Below are positions 1 through 9,696 of a stretch of 64,000 nucleotides of DNA, piece after piece. The stretch is taken from NCBI RefSeq assembly GCF_030295765.1, contig NZ_AP027292.1, forward strand, positions 1,426,001-1,490,000, written 5' to 3'. Below the pieces are notes generated by a model, which was not told the origin of the DNA, searched no databases, and was given only the letters and a program-made list of their open reading frames with translations. The stretch is from Neptuniibacter halophilus (lineage in GTDB: Bacteria > Pseudomonadota > Gammaproteobacteria > Pseudomonadales > Balneatricaceae). Every line of letters starts with the position of its first letter. Within the stretch, counting starts at the first letter, position 1. The position numbers and the translations under genes are program-made.

Positions 1-24
1 ACGCCCATCCTTTTTTCAGGCAAT

Positions 25-52
25 AAAAAACCCGGCATAAGCCGGGTTTTTT
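25..52 (-). terminator. Rho-independent terminator after rplQ
   Basis: An inverted repeat with arms AAAAAACCCGGC and GCCGGGTTTTTT around an ATAA spacer lies 15 bases past the rplQ stop codon. Read on the minus strand it is a GC stem followed by six U. It closes the alpha operon and so the whole ribosomal supercluster. The symmetric A/T flanks mean it could also work for a gene arriving from the left edge. Confidence 0.92.
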
Positions 53-67
53 GATGATCAAGAAATC

Positions 68-457
68 TTAATCTTCGGATTCGTCAGCAGCAATACCTGC
101 AGGACGATCAACCAGTTCAACGTAAGCCATTGGCGCGTTGTCACCTGGGCGGAAGCCGCATTTCAGAATGCGAACATAACCACCCGGACGAGCGTTGTAA
201 CGCGGGCCCAGTTCGTTGAACAGTTTACCAACAGCAACTTTGCTGCCAGTACGTGCGAATGCCAGACGGCGGTTCGCTACAGTGTCGTTCTTAGCCAGAG
301 TAATCAGCGGCTCAGCATAGCTACGCAGCTCTTTTGCTTTAGGCAGAGTTGTACGAATCAACTCGTGCTCGAACAAAGAAACTGCCATGTTTTTAAACAT
401 AGCTTTGCGGTGCGCACTGGTACGACTAAATTTACGACCAGATTTACGATGACGCAT
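68..457 (-). CDS. rplQ: 50S ribosomal protein L17
   Basis: This is a 129-residue protein of the usual family length (about 127 in E. coli), opening [20 protein letters not shown], the L17 signature. The end is acidic (ADESED), a short extension compared with enterobacterial L17. L17 sits near the peptide exit tunnel on the large subunit. The gene is last in the alpha operon, 39 bases after rpoA, and is followed by a strong terminator. The ATG is preceded by an AGGG ribosome-binding site. Confidence 0.98.
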   Translation of the reverse strand: MRHRKSGRKFSRTSAHRKAMFKNMAVSLFEHELIRTTLPKAKELRSYAEPLITLAKNDTVANRRLAFARTGSKVAVGKLFNELGPRYNARPGGYVRILKCGFRPGDNAPMAYVELVDRPAGIAADESED

Positions 458-496
458 GATAAATCCCTACCAAACCAGTCAGTTATTATCGCCGAA

Positions 497-1501
497 TCAG
501 GAAGCGACTTTATCGTCGTTCTTCAGGCTAGCCGGTGGCCAGTTCTCAAGACGCATGCCCAGGGACAGACCCTTAGAAGCAAGTACATCTTTGATCTCTG
601 TCAGCGACTTCTTACCCAAGTTCGGAGTCTTCAGCAGTTCGACCTCTGTACGCTGGATCAGATCACCAATGTAGTAGATCTGTTCTGCTTTCAGACAGTT
701 GGCGGAACGTACAGTCAGCTCCAGATCGTCTACCGGACGCAGAAGGATCGGATCAATTTCCGGCTCTTCTGGTTCGTCTTTCGCCTGATCAGCGCCATCT
801 TCCAGATCAACAAACACAATCAGTTGCTGCTGCAGGATAGTAGCTGCGCGACGGATAGCTTCTTCCGGGTCAATCGTACCGTTAGATTCGATATCGATAA
901 CCAGTTTATCCAGGTCAGTACGCTGTTCTACACGAGCACTTTCTACTACGTAGGAAACGCGACGTACCGGACTGAAAGTAGCATCCAGTTGTAGACGACC
1001 AATCGCACGAGTCTCTTCTTCATCAGAAACACGCGCATCTGCTGGAACGTAGCCACGGCCACGGCTCACAGTCAGTTGCATGTTCAGACTCGCGCCTTCG
1101 TTAAGGTGAGCAATAACGTGGTCCGGGTTAGCGATTTCAACATCCTGATTCAGTTGAATGTCGCCAGCAGTTACAGGACCTGCTTCAGATTTGCTCAGAG
1201 TCAGGGTCACTTCATCGCTGTTGTGCAGCAATACAGAAACCCCTTTCAGGTTCAGGAGGATCTCAATGACATCTTCCTGAACACCTTCAATTGTGCTGTA
1301 CTCATGCAGCACGCCGTCGATCTCAACTTCTGTTACGGCACAACCCGGCATAGAAGAGAGAAGGATACGGCGCAGTGCATTGCCCAGCGTATGGCCAAAT
1401 CCACGCTCTAGTGGCTCAAGAGTCACTTTTGCGCGTGTTTTGCTGATTTCCTGTACGTCAATATGACGTGGACTTAGAAACTCATTTACCGAACGCTGCA
1501 T
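497..1501 (-). CDS. rpoA: DNA-directed RNA polymerase subunit alpha
   Basis: This 334-residue alpha subunit of RNA polymerase has an N-terminal assembly domain (residues 1 to about 235, with [20 protein letters not shown] near residue 33), an acidic linker, and a C-terminal domain from about residue 250. The C-terminal domain keeps the RSANCLKAE helix, whose first Arg corresponds to E. coli R265 that binds UP elements, and the [11 protein letters not shown] helix. The tail is about five residues longer than in E. coli. It lies between rpsD and rplQ, the usual alpha-operon order that couples polymerase and ribosome synthesis. Confidence 0.99.
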   Translation of the reverse strand: MQRSVNEFLSPRHIDVQEISKTRAKVTLEPLERGFGHTLGNALRRILLSSMPGCAVTEVEIDGVLHEYSTIEGVQEDVIEILLNLKGVSVLLHNSDEVTLTLSKSEAGPVTAGDIQLNQDVEIANPDHVIAHLNEGASLNMQLTVSRGRGYVPADARVSDEEETRAIGRLQLDATFSPVRRVSYVVESARVEQRTDLDKLVIDIESNGTIDPEEAIRRAATILQQQLIVFVDLEDGADQAKDEPEEPEIDPILLRPVDDLELTVRSANCLKAEQIYYIGDLIQRTEVELLKTPNLGKKSLTEIKDVLASKGLSLGMRLENWPPASLKNDDKVAS

Positions 1502-1526
1502 ATTTCCACCAAATTAAAGTTAAAAA

Positions 1527-2147
1527 TTACTTCGAGTACAGCTCTACAATCAGCTGTTCGTTGATATCAGCAGACAGATCGGAGCGCTCTGGAGTAGCCT
1601 TGAAGGTACCTTCCATTTTGCCCGCATCTACTTCAACCCACTCAACTGGAGCACGCTGACCAGCCAGTTCCAGTGCGTTTTTGATACGCAGCTGAGTCTT
1701 AGCTTTTTCGCGAACTGCCACAACGTCACCTGCTTTAACCTGGTATGAAGCGATGTTCACAACCTGGCCGTTCACAGTGATGGAGCGGTGAGATACGATC
1801 TGACGTGCTTCAGCGCGAGTAGCACCGAAACCCATGCGATATACAACATTGTCCAAGCGACCTTCCAGAAGCTGCAGCAGGACTTCACCTGTTGCGCCAC
1901 TGCGGCGAGCCGCTTCTTTGTAGTAACTACGGAACTGTCGTTCCAGTACGCCGTACATACGACGAACTTTCTGTTTTTCACGCAGCTGCAGGCCGTAGTC
2001 GGAAAGACGACCACGACGAGCGCCGTGAACACCAGGGACAGTCTCAGCTTTACACTTGCTGTCCAGTGCACGAACACCACTCTTCAGGAAAAGGTCTGTA
2101 CCTTCCCGGCGAGATAGCTTGCACTTAGGTCCAAGATAACGAGCCAT
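1527..2147 (-). CDS. rpsD: 30S ribosomal protein S4
   Basis: At 206 residues it has exactly the E. coli length. It begins [20 protein letters not shown] and carries the S4 RNA-binding fold in the middle ([20 protein letters not shown]). S4 nucleates 30S assembly by binding the 5' domain of 16S rRNA. In E. coli it is also the translational repressor of the alpha operon, acting on a pseudoknot before rpsM. The leader before rpsM here is built differently (see 2952-3066), so the same control is not proven. It lacks the zinc-binding Cys set of some S4 paralogs. Confidence 0.98.
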   Translation of the reverse strand: MARYLGPKCKLSRREGTDLFLKSGVRALDSKCKAETVPGVHGARRGRLSDYGLQLREKQKVRRMYGVLERQFRSYYKEAARRSGATGEVLLQLLEGRLDNVVYRMGFGATRAEARQIVSHRSITVNGQVVNIASYQVKAGDVVAVREKAKTQLRIKNALELAGQRAPVEWVEVDAGKMEGTFKATPERSDLSADINEQLIVELYSK

Positions 2148-2162
2148 ATTACCGTCTCCAGA

Positions 2163-2552
2163 TTAAACGCGACGTTTCTTCGGTGGACGACAACCGTTAT
2201 GAGGGATTGGCGTCACGTCAGTGATATTTGCAATTTTGTAGCCACAAGCGTTCAGAGCGCGAACAGCAGATTCGCGGCCTGGTCCCGGGCCTTTAACAAA
2301 TACGTCGAGGTTTTTCAGGCCGTACTCAAGTGCAGCCTGTCCAGCGCGCTCAGCCGCAACCTGAGCAGCGAATGGGGTACTCTTACGGGAACCACGGAAG
2401 CCGGAGCCACCTGCAGTTGCCCAGGAAAGAGCATTACCCTGGCGATCAGTAATTGTAATGATCGTGTTGTTAAAAGAAGCGTGGATGTGGGCGAACCCAT
2501 CCGCAATTTGCTTCTTCACTTTTTTGCGTGTGCGATTACCTGGCTTTGCCAT
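2163..2552 (-). CDS. rpsK: 30S ribosomal protein S11
   Basis: This 129-residue S11 ends in the conserved tail [16 protein letters not shown] and contains [16 protein letters not shown]. It belongs to the 30S platform and contacts the mRNA exit region with S7 and S18. It lies between rpsM and rpsD with a 15-base gap to the next start, as in other gammaproteobacterial alpha operons. Length and sequence match the family from end to end, with nothing unusual. Confidence 0.98.
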   Translation of the reverse strand: MAKPGNRTRKKVKKQIADGFAHIHASFNNTIITITDRQGNALSWATAGGSGFRGSRKSTPFAAQVAAERAGQAALEYGLKNLDVFVKGPGPGRESAVRALNACGYKIANITDVTPIPHNGCRPPKKRRV

Positions 2553-2577
2553 ATTCGGAATTCCTATCGCTTACCAC

Positions 2578-2934
2578 TTATTTACGGATCGGCTTACGCG
2601 GGCCCTTACGAGTGCGCGCGTTAGTCTTACTACGCTGACCGCGAACCGGAAGGTTACGACGGTGGCGAATTCCGCGGAAACAACCAAGGTCCATCAAACG
2701 TTTGATGCTCATGGAAATTTCACGACGCAGATCGCCTTCAACAGTAAACTTAGCAACTTCTCCACGAACGATGTCCAATTGCTCATCGGACAAATCAGCA
2801 ATCTTGGTAGTCGGTGCAATACCGCAAGATTCCAAGATGCTGGACGCTGTCGTGCGGCCAATACCGTAAATGTAAGTCAGAGAAATTACCGCATGCTTAT
2901 TGTCAGGAATGTTGACGCCAGCTATACGGGCCAT
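2578..2934 (-). CDS. rpsM: 30S ribosomal protein S13
   Basis: This 118-residue S13 starts [20 protein letters not shown] and ends with the basic tail GPRKPIRK that reaches the P-site tRNA. It contacts S19 in the head and forms bridges to the large subunit. It is first in the alpha operon and follows a 149-base leader holding two strong hairpins, one of them terminator-like, so its expression is probably controlled separately from the spc genes upstream. An AACGGAGTAATAG ribosome-binding region precedes the ATG. Confidence 0.98.
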   Translation of the reverse strand: MARIAGVNIPDNKHAVISLTYIYGIGRTTASSILESCGIAPTTKIADLSDEQLDIVRGEVAKFTVEGDLRREISMSIKRLMDLGCFRGIRHRRNLPVRGQRSKTNARTRKGPRKPIRK

Positions 2935-2951
2935 TCTATTACTCCGTTCAT

Positions 2952-2984
2952 AAAAAAGGTGTCTGGAATCAATCCAGCGACACC
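2952..2984 (-). terminator. Terminator-like hairpin in the rpsM leader
   Basis: In the sense RNA the arms GGTGT and ACACC, then CTGGA and TCCAG, form a 10-pair stem with a two-base CG bulge and a TTGAT loop. Six U follow directly. It ends 17 bases before the rpsM ATG. This has the form of a Rho-independent terminator or attenuator inside the alpha leader. Whether it terminates fully, partly or under control cannot be told from sequence. Confidence 0.7.
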
Positions 2985-3004
2985 AATAATAAATTTGTTC
3001 TGTT

Positions 3005-3066
3005 CGCAGAAGGCGCGCAATAATACACGTTGATTAAAATTAAATCAAGTGTTGCGCGCTTCTGCG
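3005..3066 (-). promoter_or_regulatory. Long leader hairpin between rpmJ and rpsM
   Basis: Starting 17 bases after the rpmJ stop, a 62-base near-perfect hairpin runs through the arms CGCAGAAG/CTTCTGCG, CGCGCAA/TTGCGCG, ACAC/GTGT and TTGATT/AATCAA around a TAATTTT loop. Only a few bulged bases interrupt it. It lies where E. coli has the S4-binding alpha-operon pseudoknot but does not look like that element. It could be an RNase III processing site or a protein-binding leader; this is inferred from position and shape only. Confidence 0.65.
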
Positions 3067-3083
3067 CCCAAATCAGGATTAAA

Positions 3084-3200
3084 TTAACCCTGACGCTGCT
3101 TGTGACGCGGCTCTACTTTACAGATCACACGTACTGAACCGTTACGACGAACGATTTTGCAGTTACGGCAGATCTTTTTAACAGATGCACGTACTTTCAT
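3084..3200 (-). CDS. rpmJ: 50S ribosomal protein L36 (zinc-ribbon form)
   Basis: A 38-codon reading frame encodes [14 protein letters not shown] and so on, ending HKQRQG. Cys11, Cys14, Cys27 and His33 make the zinc ribbon of the C+ L36 type. L36 is the smallest large-subunit protein and helps stabilise 23S rRNA near the L7/L12 base. It sits 26 bases after secY, as in the spc operon of E. coli. Zinc-starved bacteria often carry a second, cysteine-free copy elsewhere; none is in this window. Confidence 0.97.
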   Translation of the reverse strand: MKVRASVKKICRNCKIVRRNGSVRVICKVEPRHKQRQG

Positions 3201-3226
3201 GATCTACTCCATGTAGCCATAGCGCA

Positions 3227-4546
3227 TTAACTTGCGCGGCCACCTTTGAGATTAGATTTCTTCATCAGGGACTCGTACTGATGAGACATCAGATGAGACT
3301 GAACCTGCGCCATAAAATCCATCACGACGACAACGACGATCAGGAGTGAGGTGCCACCGAAATAAAACGGTACGTTGGCTGCAACTACCAGGAACTGAGG
3401 CATCAGAGACACCGCAGTAATGTAGAGCGCGCCAAACAGAGTCAGTCGTCCAAGCACGGTATCAATGTAACGTGCGGACTGCTCACCCGGACGAATACCC
3501 GGAATAAAAGCACCTGATTTTTTCAGGTTATCTGCTACATCTTTTGGATTGAAAACAATCGCAGTGTAGAAGTAGCAGAAAAAGATAATTGCAATCGAAA
3601 ACAGCAGGATATACAGCGGCTGGCCTGGTCCAAGCGCCAGCGCAACGTCCTGCAGCCAGTCCATGCCTTCACTCTGACCAAACCATTGGCCCATGGAAGC
3701 AGGGAACAGCAGAATGCTGGATGCAAAAATTGGCGGAATCACCCCGGCCATATTCACCTTAAGAGGCAGATGGCTGGACTGAGCCGCAAATACACGGTTG
3801 CCCTGCTGACGCTTCGCATAGTTAATGGTGATACGGCGTTGGCCGCGCTCCATAAACACAACAAAACCTACAGTAGCAATCGCGAGGAACGCGATAGCCA
3901 GCAGTGCCAGGATGTTCAAATCGCCCTGGCGAGCTGCTTCAAAGGCCTGACCGATCGCACTAGGCAGACCAGCCACAATACCGGCGAAGATCAGAATTGA
4001 GATACCGTTACCGATACCCCGCTCGGTCACCTGCTCACCCAGCCACATCAGGAACACAGCACCTGCAACCAGTGTTACCACGGCTACAAAGTAGAAGCTG
4101 ACGTCAGCGCTGAACGCAACGCCCTGATTTGCCAAACCCACGGCCATACCGAAGGATTGGACAGTTGCCAGTAGAACAGTCCCGTAGCGAGTGTACTGGT
4201 TAATCTTACGACGCCCAGCCTCACCCTCTTTCTTCAACTGAGCCAGGGTCGGGCTGACTACCGTCATCAACTGCATGATAATCGATGCAGAGATATACGG
4301 CATGATACCCAACGCCAGAATACTCATTCGCTCCAGTGCACCACCGGAGAACATGTTAAAGAGACTCAGGATTGTGCCCTGATTCTGATCAAACAGCGCG
4401 GCCAGTCGATCCGGGTTGATACCCGGAACAGGGATATGCGCCCCGATCCGGTAAACCACGATCGCCAGCAGAACGAACAGCAGACGAGATTTAAGCTCGC
4501 CCAGTCCGCTCTGCACTCCAGCCGGTATTGGTCCTTTTTTAGCCAT
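3227..4546 (-). CDS. secY: Protein translocase subunit SecY
   Basis: This 439-residue inner-membrane protein forms the SecYEG channel. It starts [20 protein letters not shown] and carries about ten hydrophobic segments. The family motif [14 protein letters not shown] is present, as is the cytoplasmic loop [20 protein letters not shown] that meets SecA and the ribosome. The lateral-gate and plug regions are intact. It abuts rplO directly, with no spacer between the rplO stop and the SecY ATG, so the two are translationally coupled. The partner secE lies at 30078-30446; secG is not in this window. Confidence 0.98.
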   Translation of the reverse strand: MAKKGPIPAGVQSGLGELKSRLLFVLLAIVVYRIGAHIPVPGINPDRLAALFDQNQGTILSLFNMFSGGALERMSILALGIMPYISASIIMQLMTVVSPTLAQLKKEGEAGRRKINQYTRYGTVLLATVQSFGMAVGLANQGVAFSADVSFYFVAVVTLVAGAVFLMWLGEQVTERGIGNGISILIFAGIVAGLPSAIGQAFEAARQGDLNILALLAIAFLAIATVGFVVFMERGQRRITINYAKRQQGNRVFAAQSSHLPLKVNMAGVIPPIFASSILLFPASMGQWFGQSEGMDWLQDVALALGPGQPLYILLFSIAIIFFCYFYTAIVFNPKDVADNLKKSGAFIPGIRPGEQSARYIDTVLGRLTLFGALYITAVSLMPQFLVVAANVPFYFGGTSLLIVVVVVMDFMAQVQSHLMSHQYESLMKKSNLKGGRAS

Positions 4547-4981
4547 TTACGCCTCGACTTTACCGCCAGCAGCTTCGATAGCAGCCTGTGCACCTTTGGT
4601 CACTTTCAGACCTTTAACGGTGACAGCCTTATTGATCTCTCCAGACAGGATCACTTTCGCAGTTTTGATTTCCTGCTTGATGATGTCTGCAGCTTTCAGT
4701 GCTTCCAGATCGATAACTTCCGCTTCGATCTTAGCCAGTTCGTTGAGACGAATCTCAGTAACGTAACGGGCAATACGAGAAGTGAAGCCGAATTTTGGCA
4801 GACGACGCTGCAGAGGCATCTGACCGCCTTCAAAACCTGGTTTCACAGAACCGCCAGAGCGGGATTTCTGACCTTTGTGACCACGGCCACATGTCTTACC
4901 CAGACCGGAACCGATACCACGACCAACACGTTTGGCGGGTTTACGAGAACCATCAGCTGGACTCAGAGTGTTCAGACGCAT
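4547..4981 (-). CDS. rplO: 50S ribosomal protein L15
   Basis: This 144-residue L15 opens [20 protein letters not shown] and contains the glycine-rich [20 protein letters not shown] region that threads into 23S rRNA. Length equals that of E. coli. L15 is a late-assembly protein of the large subunit. The gene is between rpmD and secY, 17 bases after the rpmD stop, and ends directly against the secY start codon. Confidence 0.98.
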   Translation of the reverse strand: MRLNTLSPADGSRKPAKRVGRGIGSGLGKTCGRGHKGQKSRSGGSVKPGFEGGQMPLQRRLPKFGFTSRIARYVTEIRLNELAKIEAEVIDLEALKAADIIKQEIKTAKVILSGEINKAVTVKGLKVTKGAQAAIEAAGGKVEA

Positions 4982-4998
4982 GCTATGAACTCCCTTAA

Positions 4999-5178
4999 TT
5001 AGTCTTCTACACGAACCATGTAGTTAACTTTATTAATCATGCCACGTACAGATGGAGTGTCTTCGACTTCCACTGTGTGTCCAATACGACGCAGACCCAG
5101 ACCCTTAACGCACAGCTTGTGGTTAGGCAGAGTACCGATAGGGCTACGTACCAGTGTTACTTTAACAGTCTTAGCCAT
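4999..5178 (-). CDS. rpmD: 50S ribosomal protein L30
   Basis: A 59-residue reading frame starts at the ATG ending at 5178 and encodes [20 protein letters not shown], ending MVRVED. This is the short bacterial L30, with the expected RSPIG and [12 protein letters not shown] blocks. It is six bases after rpsE and 17 before rplO, exactly the spc order. It is too short for many ORF callers but clearly real. Confidence 0.96.
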   Translation of the reverse strand: MAKTVKVTLVRSPIGTLPNHKLCVKGLGLRRIGHTVEVEDTPSVRGMINKVNYMVRVED

Positions 5179-5184
5179 CGTCGA

Positions 5185-5685
5185 TTACCCCAGAATGTCG
5201 TCTACGGACTTACCGCGCTTAGCAGCAACATCTTCCGGTGACTTCATTGACGCCAGACCTTTAACAGTCGCACGTACAACGTTCACAGGGTTAGTTGAGC
5301 CGTAGCACTTAGCCAGTACGTTGTGGACACCTGCCAGTTCCAGCACTGCACGCATCGCACCACCTGCGATTACACCAGTACCCTGAGAAGCAGGCTGCAT
5401 GTAAACTTTAGAAGCACCGTGACGTGCTTTGATTGGGTACTGCAGCGTGTCGCCGTTCAGTTCAACTGAAACCATGTTACGACGAGCCTGTTCCATTGCC
5501 TTTTGAATAGCAGCTGGAACTTCACGTGCCTTACCACGGCCGAAACCTACACGACCTTTACCGTCACCAACAACAGTCAGTGCTGTAAAGCCGAAGATAC
5601 GACCACCTTTAACTACTTTAGCGACGCGGTTAACCTGAACCAGCTTTTCCTGCAGATCGCCGTCTTTCTGTTCGATATTTGACAT
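5185..5685 (-). CDS. rpsE: 30S ribosomal protein S5
   Basis: This 166-residue S5 carries the N-terminal double-stranded-RNA-binding-like domain (about residues 10-75, with [19 protein letters not shown]) and the C-terminal domain containing [19 protein letters not shown]. Residues of the spectinomycin loop near GGRIFGF look wild type. S5 lines the mRNA entry tunnel with S3 and S4 and affects decoding accuracy. It lies 11 bases after rplR. Confidence 0.98.
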   Translation of the reverse strand: MSNIEQKDGDLQEKLVQVNRVAKVVKGGRIFGFTALTVVGDGKGRVGFGRGKAREVPAAIQKAMEQARRNMVSVELNGDTLQYPIKARHGASKVYMQPASQGTGVIAGGAMRAVLELAGVHNVLAKCYGSTNPVNVVRATVKGLASMKSPEDVAAKRGKSVDDILG

Positions 5686-5696
5686 ATTCGATCCCT

Positions 5697-6047
5697 TTAG
5701 AACTTCAGGCCGCCTTCGCGGGCTGCATCAGCCAAAGCTTTAACACGACCGTGATACTGGAAACCAGAACGGTCGAAAGCTACTTCAGTCACACCAGCTT
5801 CCACTGCGCGCTGAGCGATCAGGGAGCCAACTTTTTCCGCTGCAGCGATGTTACCGCCAGCAGTAGCACGCAGATCTTTTTCTACAGTGGAGGCAGCCGC
5901 CAGGACTTTAGCACCATCAGCAGAGATAACCTGAGCGTAGATGTGACGCGGTGTGCGAGTAACGCACAGACGTGTAGCGCCCAACTCACGCATTTTCAGG
6001 CGGGAGCGGCGAGCACGACGAATACGAGATTGTTTCTTAGCGTTCAT
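5697..6047 (-). CDS. rplR: 50S ribosomal protein L18
   Basis: This 116-residue L18 binds 5S rRNA together with L5 and L25. The basic N-terminus [20 protein letters not shown] and the C-terminal [26 protein letters not shown] are typical. It lies between rplF and rpsE with gaps of 13 and 11 bases. Nothing departs from the family pattern. Confidence 0.98.
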   Translation of the reverse strand: MNAKKQSRIRRARRSRLKMRELGATRLCVTRTPRHIYAQVISADGAKVLAAASTVEKDLRATAGGNIAAAEKVGSLIAQRAVEAGVTEVAFDRSGFQYHGRVKALADAAREGGLKF

Positions 6048-6060
6048 AACCCTGCCCTAT

Positions 6061-6594
6061 TTACTTTTTCTTCGCTTCTTTACGGCGAACATACTCATCA
6101 GCATAACGAACACCCTTGCCTTTATATGGCTCTGGTGGACGGAACGCACGAATCTCAGCAGCAACCTGACCCAGTACCTGCTTGTCTGCACCAGACAGTT
6201 CGATAGTGGTTACGTTTGGCGTTGCAACAGAGATGCCTTCTGGCAGTTCATAGTCGATTGGGTGAGAGAAGCCCAGGTTCAGGTTCAGCGTGGTGCCTTT
6301 AGCAGCAGCACGGTAACCAACACCCTGCAGAAGCAGAGTTTTCTTGAAGCCTTCAGTAACACCAACAACCATGTTGTTGACCAGAGAGCGAGTAGTACCA
6401 GACAGGGCTTTGGACAGCTTGGAGTTCTCACGAGCGGAGAACTTCAGAGTACCCTCTTCCTGTGCAACTTCAACAGAAGGGTGCACATCCAGAGACAGCT
6501 GACCGTTAGAACCTTTAACGCTGATGGACTGACCATCAAGCTTAACGTCAACACCTGCAGGTACAACTACGGGGTTTTTCGCAATACGTGACAT
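6061..6594 (-). CDS. rplF: 50S ribosomal protein L6
   Basis: This 177-residue L6 starts [20 protein letters not shown] and consists of two related alpha/beta domains. The second holds the conserved [20 protein letters not shown] segment near the C-terminus that contacts 23S rRNA by the sarcin-ricin loop. It is found between rpsH and rplR. Length equals that of E. coli L6. Confidence 0.98.
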   Translation of the reverse strand: MSRIAKNPVVVPAGVDVKLDGQSISVKGSNGQLSLDVHPSVEVAQEEGTLKFSARENSKLSKALSGTTRSLVNNMVVGVTEGFKKTLLLQGVGYRAAAKGTTLNLNLGFSHPIDYELPEGISVATPNVTTIELSGADKQVLGQVAAEIRAFRPPEPYKGKGVRYADEYVRRKEAKKK

Positions 6595-6605
6595 TGGAAT
6601 ACCTC

Positions 6606-6998
6606 TTAGAATACCGTGCAGATAACTTCACCACCGATGCCCGCACTACGTGCAGTACGATCGGCCATGACGCCTTTACTGGTGGAGATGATCGCTACAC
6701 CCAGACCGCCAGATACTTTTGGCAGCTCGTTTGCGTTCTTGTAGATACGCAGACCTGGACGACTTACGCGCTTGATCTCTTCGATTACCGGCTTACCTTC
6801 AAAGTATTTCAGCTCGACGTTCAGAACCGGTTTTACGTCGCCTTCTACGGAGTAGTCAACGATGTAACCTTCTTCTTTAAGAACTTTAGCTACAGATACT
6901 TTTACTTTGGAAGACGGCATAGATACGGCCTGCTTTTCAGCCATGTGACCGTTACGGATACGTGTGAACATATCCGCGAGTGTATCTTGCATGCTCAT
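6606..6998 (-). CDS. rpsH: 30S ribosomal protein S8
   Basis: This 130-residue S8 begins [20 protein letters not shown] and ends [22 protein letters not shown], the conserved 16S-binding C-terminus. S8 binds the central domain of 16S rRNA and in E. coli represses spc-operon translation at a site near rplE. A corresponding RNA site was not identified here by eye. A 3' gap of 80 bases separates rpsN from rpsH, longer than most gaps in this operon. Confidence 0.98.
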   Translation of the reverse strand: MSMQDTLADMFTRIRNGHMAEKQAVSMPSSKVKVSVAKVLKEEGYIVDYSVEGDVKPVLNVELKYFEGKPVIEEIKRVSRPGLRIYKNANELPKVSGGLGVAIISTSKGVMADRTARSAGIGGEVICTVF

Positions 6999-7078
6999 TG
7001 CATTTACTTCCTCATGTGCAGCGCGACGCGGTACCCAAGGGCCAGACCGCCGCGCTTACCGTTATACCAACTGGTAGA

Positions 7079-7384
7079 TTACCAGCTAGCCTTTTTCAGA
7101 CCCGGAACATCACCACGCATTGCTGCTTCACGCAGTTTGTTACGGCAGATGCCGAACTTGCGGTATACAGCGTGAGGACGACCAGTCAGCTGACAACGAC
7201 GCTGCTGACGGGATTTGCTTGAGTCACGTGGCAGCTTCTGCAGTGCCATAGTCGCGTCCCAAACTTCGTCTTCTGATGAGTTAGGGTTATTGATGATTGC
7301 TTTAAGCTGAGCACGTTTCTCAGCAAATTTAGCAACTAGTTTTGCACGCTTATCTTCACGTGCCTTCATTGATTCCTTAGCCAT
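7079..7384 (-). CDS. rpsN: 30S ribosomal protein S14 (zinc-independent form)
   Basis: This 101-residue long S14 lacks the two CxxC pairs of the zinc-binding short type, so it is the C-minus form usual in gammaproteobacteria. It opens [20 protein letters not shown] and has the conserved [20 protein letters not shown] block. It binds the 3' major domain of 16S rRNA in the 30S head. It lies 12 bases after rplE. Confidence 0.98.
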   Translation of the reverse strand: MAKESMKAREDKRAKLVAKFAEKRAQLKAIINNPNSSEDEVWDATMALQKLPRDSSKSRQQRRCQLTGRPHAVYRKFGICRNKLREAAMRGDVPGLKKASW

Positions 7385-7396
7385 GATATACCCCTA

Positions 7397-7936
7397 TCAC
7401 TTACGGAACGGGAAGTTCAGGGCAGCCAGCAGGGCACGACCCTCTTCGTTAGTCTGAGCAGTCGTAGTGAACGTAATGTCCATACCACGCATTTTATCTA
7501 CCTTATCGAATTCGATTTCAGGGAAGATAATCTGCTCTTTAACACCCATGCTGTAGTTGCCACGACCGTCGAAAGATTTCGGGTTCAGGCCACGGAAGTC
7601 GCGGATACGTGGGATAGAAATATCTACCAGACGATCCAGGAATTCCCACATACGCTCACCGCGCAGTGTTACTTTACAGCCAATTGGCCAGCCTTCACGA
7701 ACCTTGAAGCCCGCGATGGATTTACGTGCCAGAGTTACCACTGGCTTCTGACCTGCAATTGCAGTCATATCTGCAACCGCATTTTCCAGCTGTTTTTTAT
7801 CGCCCAGCGCTTCACCAACACCCATGTTCAGGGTAATTTTGGTCAAACGTGGAACAGCCATTACGTTAGGGCAGTTCAGCTCATCTTTCAGCTGCTGCTT
7901 AACGGAATCGTTATAAAGCGCTTTAAGTCTAGACAT
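7397..7936 (-). CDS. rplE: 50S ribosomal protein L5
   Basis: This 179-residue L5 binds 5S rRNA in the central protuberance and contacts the P-site tRNA and S13. The blocks [18 protein letters not shown] and [18 protein letters not shown] are family hallmarks. Length equals that of E. coli L5. The 14-base gap after rplX is where E. coli S8 binds to repress the operon; that gap is similarly short here. Confidence 0.98.
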   Translation of the reverse strand: MSRLKALYNDSVKQQLKDELNCPNVMAVPRLTKITLNMGVGEALGDKKQLENAVADMTAIAGQKPVVTLARKSIAGFKVREGWPIGCKVTLRGERMWEFLDRLVDISIPRIRDFRGLNPKSFDGRGNYSMGVKEQIIFPEIEFDKVDKMRGMDITFTTTAQTNEEGRALLAALNFPFRK

Positions 7937-7950
7937 GATATCAGCTCCCC

Positions 7951-8265
7951 TTATCCGCCAATGATTTCGCCGGTGGACTTGTAGAAGCGTGCTTTAGTGC
8001 CGTCTTCAAGAACTTTGAAGCCTACACGATCGCCTTTACCAGTCTGCGGGTTGAAGATCGCTACGTTGGAAACAGCAATCGCTGCTTCTTTCTCAACGAT
8101 GCCACCTGGCTTACCCAGCATTGGGTTAGGCTTGGTGTGCTTCTTCACCATGTTGATACCAGAAACGACCAGACGGTCGTCCAGAACACGCATGACAGTG
8201 CCACGCTTGCCCTTGTCTTTTCCTGCGATGACAATTACTTCATCGTCACGTTTAATCTTGCGCAT
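7951..8265 (-). CDS. rplX: 50S ribosomal protein L24
   Basis: This 104-residue L24 starts [20 protein letters not shown], the KOW motif that binds 23S rRNA as an assembly initiator. It is separated from rplN by 106 bases holding a perfect terminator-like hairpin (8304-8337), so its mRNA level may be set apart from that of rplN. The C-terminal half ([20 protein letters not shown]) is complete. Confidence 0.98.
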   Translation of the reverse strand: MRKIKRDDEVIVIAGKDKGKRGTVMRVLDDRLVVSGINMVKKHTKPNPMLGKPGGIVEKEAAIAVSNVAIFNPQTGKGDRVGFKVLEDGTKARFYKSTGEIIGG

Positions 8266-8303
8266 AATATACCTATATCGCTTCCTGCTACCCTCTCATG
8301 CTC

Positions 8304-8337
8304 AAAAACGCCAACACCTTCCGGTGTTAGCGTTTTT
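8304..8337 (-). terminator. Terminator-like hairpin between rplN and rplX
   Basis: In the minus-strand RNA, AAAAACGCUAACACC pairs fully with GGUGUUGGCGUUUUU across a GGAA loop, giving 15 pairs that include one U-G wobble. Because of that wobble the stem is complete only in the sense transcript of the ribosomal operon. The stem ends in five U. This is a textbook intrinsic terminator shape in the middle of the spc genes and suggests attenuation or 3'-end protection after rplN. Confidence 0.8.
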
Positions 8338-8371
8338 ACATAAACCGAACAGTTTTTACGTCGTTCAGTCT

Positions 8372-8740
8372 TTACAGCACTTCAGGCGCCAGGGAAATGA
8401 TTTTCATGAACTTCTCAGAGCGAAGTTCACGCGTCACTGGGCCGAAGATACGAGTACCGATCGGGGCGTCACTTGCGTTCAACAGTACCGCAGAGTTTGT
8501 ATCAAAGCGGATAATTGAACCATCTGGGCGACGAACACCTTTACGGGTACGTACCACTACGGCGTTAAGAACCTGACCTTTCTTCACCTTACCGCGAGGA
8601 ATCGCTTCTTTAACGGTAACTTTAATAATGTCACCTACAGAAGCGTAACGGCGGTGAGAACCACCCAGGACCTTAATACACTGTACTCGCTTAGCGCCAC
8701 TGTTATCAGCAACGTCAAGCATAGATTCAGTCTGAATCAT
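8372..8740 (-). CDS. rplN: 50S ribosomal protein L14
   Basis: This 122-residue L14 starts [20 protein letters not shown] and has [20 protein letters not shown]. It forms part of the 30S-50S interface, contacts L19 and is the binding site of the silencing factor RsfS. In E. coli it is the first gene of the spc operon. Here it follows rpsQ by 74 bases and is itself followed by a strong hairpin. Confidence 0.98.
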   Translation of the reverse strand: MIQTESMLDVADNSGAKRVQCIKVLGGSHRRYASVGDIIKVTVKEAIPRGKVKKGQVLNAVVVRTRKGVRRPDGSIIRFDTNSAVLLNASDAPIGTRIFGPVTRELRSEKFMKIISLAPEVL

Positions 8741-8814
8741 GGTCTTACTCCAAAAACATTTTTAGGCCGCCCGCAAGGCGGACGGACCGGCTAATGGAGC
8801 AAAGGCGCAATAGT

Positions 8815-9078
8815 TTACACCTTTGCTGCACGCTCTTCAATACGAACCAGTGCCCAAGATTTACTCTTAGACAGCGGACGAGTTTCCGCGATGGTAACCA
8901 GGTCACCTTGCTGACACTCGTTTTTCTCATCGTGAGCATGCAGTTTAGTAGAGCGCTTCATGAATTTTCCGTAAATCGGATGCTTCTCTTTGCGCTCAAC
9001 CAGAACTGTGATGGTTTTATCCATCTTGTCGCTAACAACGCGACCAGTAACAGTTCGAGTACGTTTTTCGGCGCTCAT
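8815..9078 (-). CDS. rpsQ: 30S ribosomal protein S17
   Basis: This 87-residue S17 is an OB-fold protein that binds the 5' domain of 16S rRNA early in assembly. The block [20 protein letters not shown] at residues 7-26 is diagnostic. It is the last gene of the S10 group, two bases after rpmC. A GC-rich inverted repeat (about 8765-8783) lies in the following gap but lacks an adjacent U-run. Confidence 0.98.
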   Translation of the reverse strand: MSAEKRTRTVTGRVVSDKMDKTITVLVERKEKHPIYGKFMKRSTKLHAHDEKNECQQGDLVTIAETRPLSKSKSWALVRIEERAAKV

Positions 9079-9080
9079 AC

Positions 9081-9272
9081 TTAGTTACCTGCCTTTTCGT
9101 TGAGTACTGTCTTAACACGAGCGATATCGCGACGAACCTGTCCCAGCAGATGAGTCTGAGCCAGCTGACCGGTAGTCTTCTGCATGCGCAGATTAAACTG
9201 CTCTTTCAGAAGACCCAGCAGTTCCTGCTGCAGCTCATCAACGGACTTTTCACGTAGTTCAGTTGCTTTCAT
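9081..9272 (-). CDS. rpmC: 50S ribosomal protein L29
   Basis: This 63-residue, two-helix L29 starts [20 protein letters not shown]. It lies at the tunnel exit beside L23 and helps form the docking site for trigger factor and SRP. Its ATG overlaps the rplP stop codon by one base (TAATG), so translation of the two is coupled. Confidence 0.97.
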   Translation of the reverse strand: MKATELREKSVDELQQELLGLLKEQFNLRMQKTTGQLAQTHLLGQVRRDIARVKTVLNEKAGN

Positions 9273-9685
9273 TACATCACCGTCCGTTTAACAATGGTTG
9301 TTGCAACAGGCAATTTAGCAGCAGCCAGGGTGAAGGCTTCAGAAGCAAGCTGCTCTGGTACGCCGCTCATTTCGAACAGAACTTTACCAGGCTTGATCTG
9401 AGCAACCCAATACTCAACTGCACCCTTACCTTTACCCATACGTACTTCAAGCGGTTTCTTGGAGATTGGCTTGTCTGGGAACACACGGATCCAGATTTTA
9501 CCACCACGCTTAACGTGACGTGTCATGGTACGACGTGCCGCTTCGATCTGACGTGCAGTGATTCGACCACGGCCGGTCGCTTTCAGTGCAAACTCACCAA
9601 AGCTTACAGTGCTACCGCGCTGTGCCAGACCGCGGTTGCGGCCTTTCATCATTTTGCGGAACTTAAGACGTTTTGGTTGTAGCAT
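9272..9685 (-). CDS. rplP: 50S ribosomal protein L16
   Basis: This 137-residue L16 starts [20 protein letters not shown] and matches the E. coli length of 136. It is the protein nearest the A-site tRNA elbow, needed late in assembly. The conserved arginine in the GRGRIT block is the residue hydroxylated by RoxA (YcfD) in E. coli; that modification here is only inferred. It lies 11 bases after rpsC. Confidence 0.98.
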   Translation of the reverse strand: MLQPKRLKFRKMMKGRNRGLAQRGSTVSFGEFALKATGRGRITARQIEAARRTMTRHVKRGGKIWIRVFPDKPISKKPLEVRMGKGKGAVEYWVAQIKPGKVLFEMSGVPEQLASEAFTLAAAKLPVATTIVKRTVM

Positions 9686-9696
9686 CGACGTCTACC

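Noticed and set aside
8760..8790. GC-rich hairpin CCGCC/GGCGG between rpsQ and rplN as terminator
   Set aside because: The stem is five pairs and the U-rich stretch is not adjacent, so termination is unlikely.
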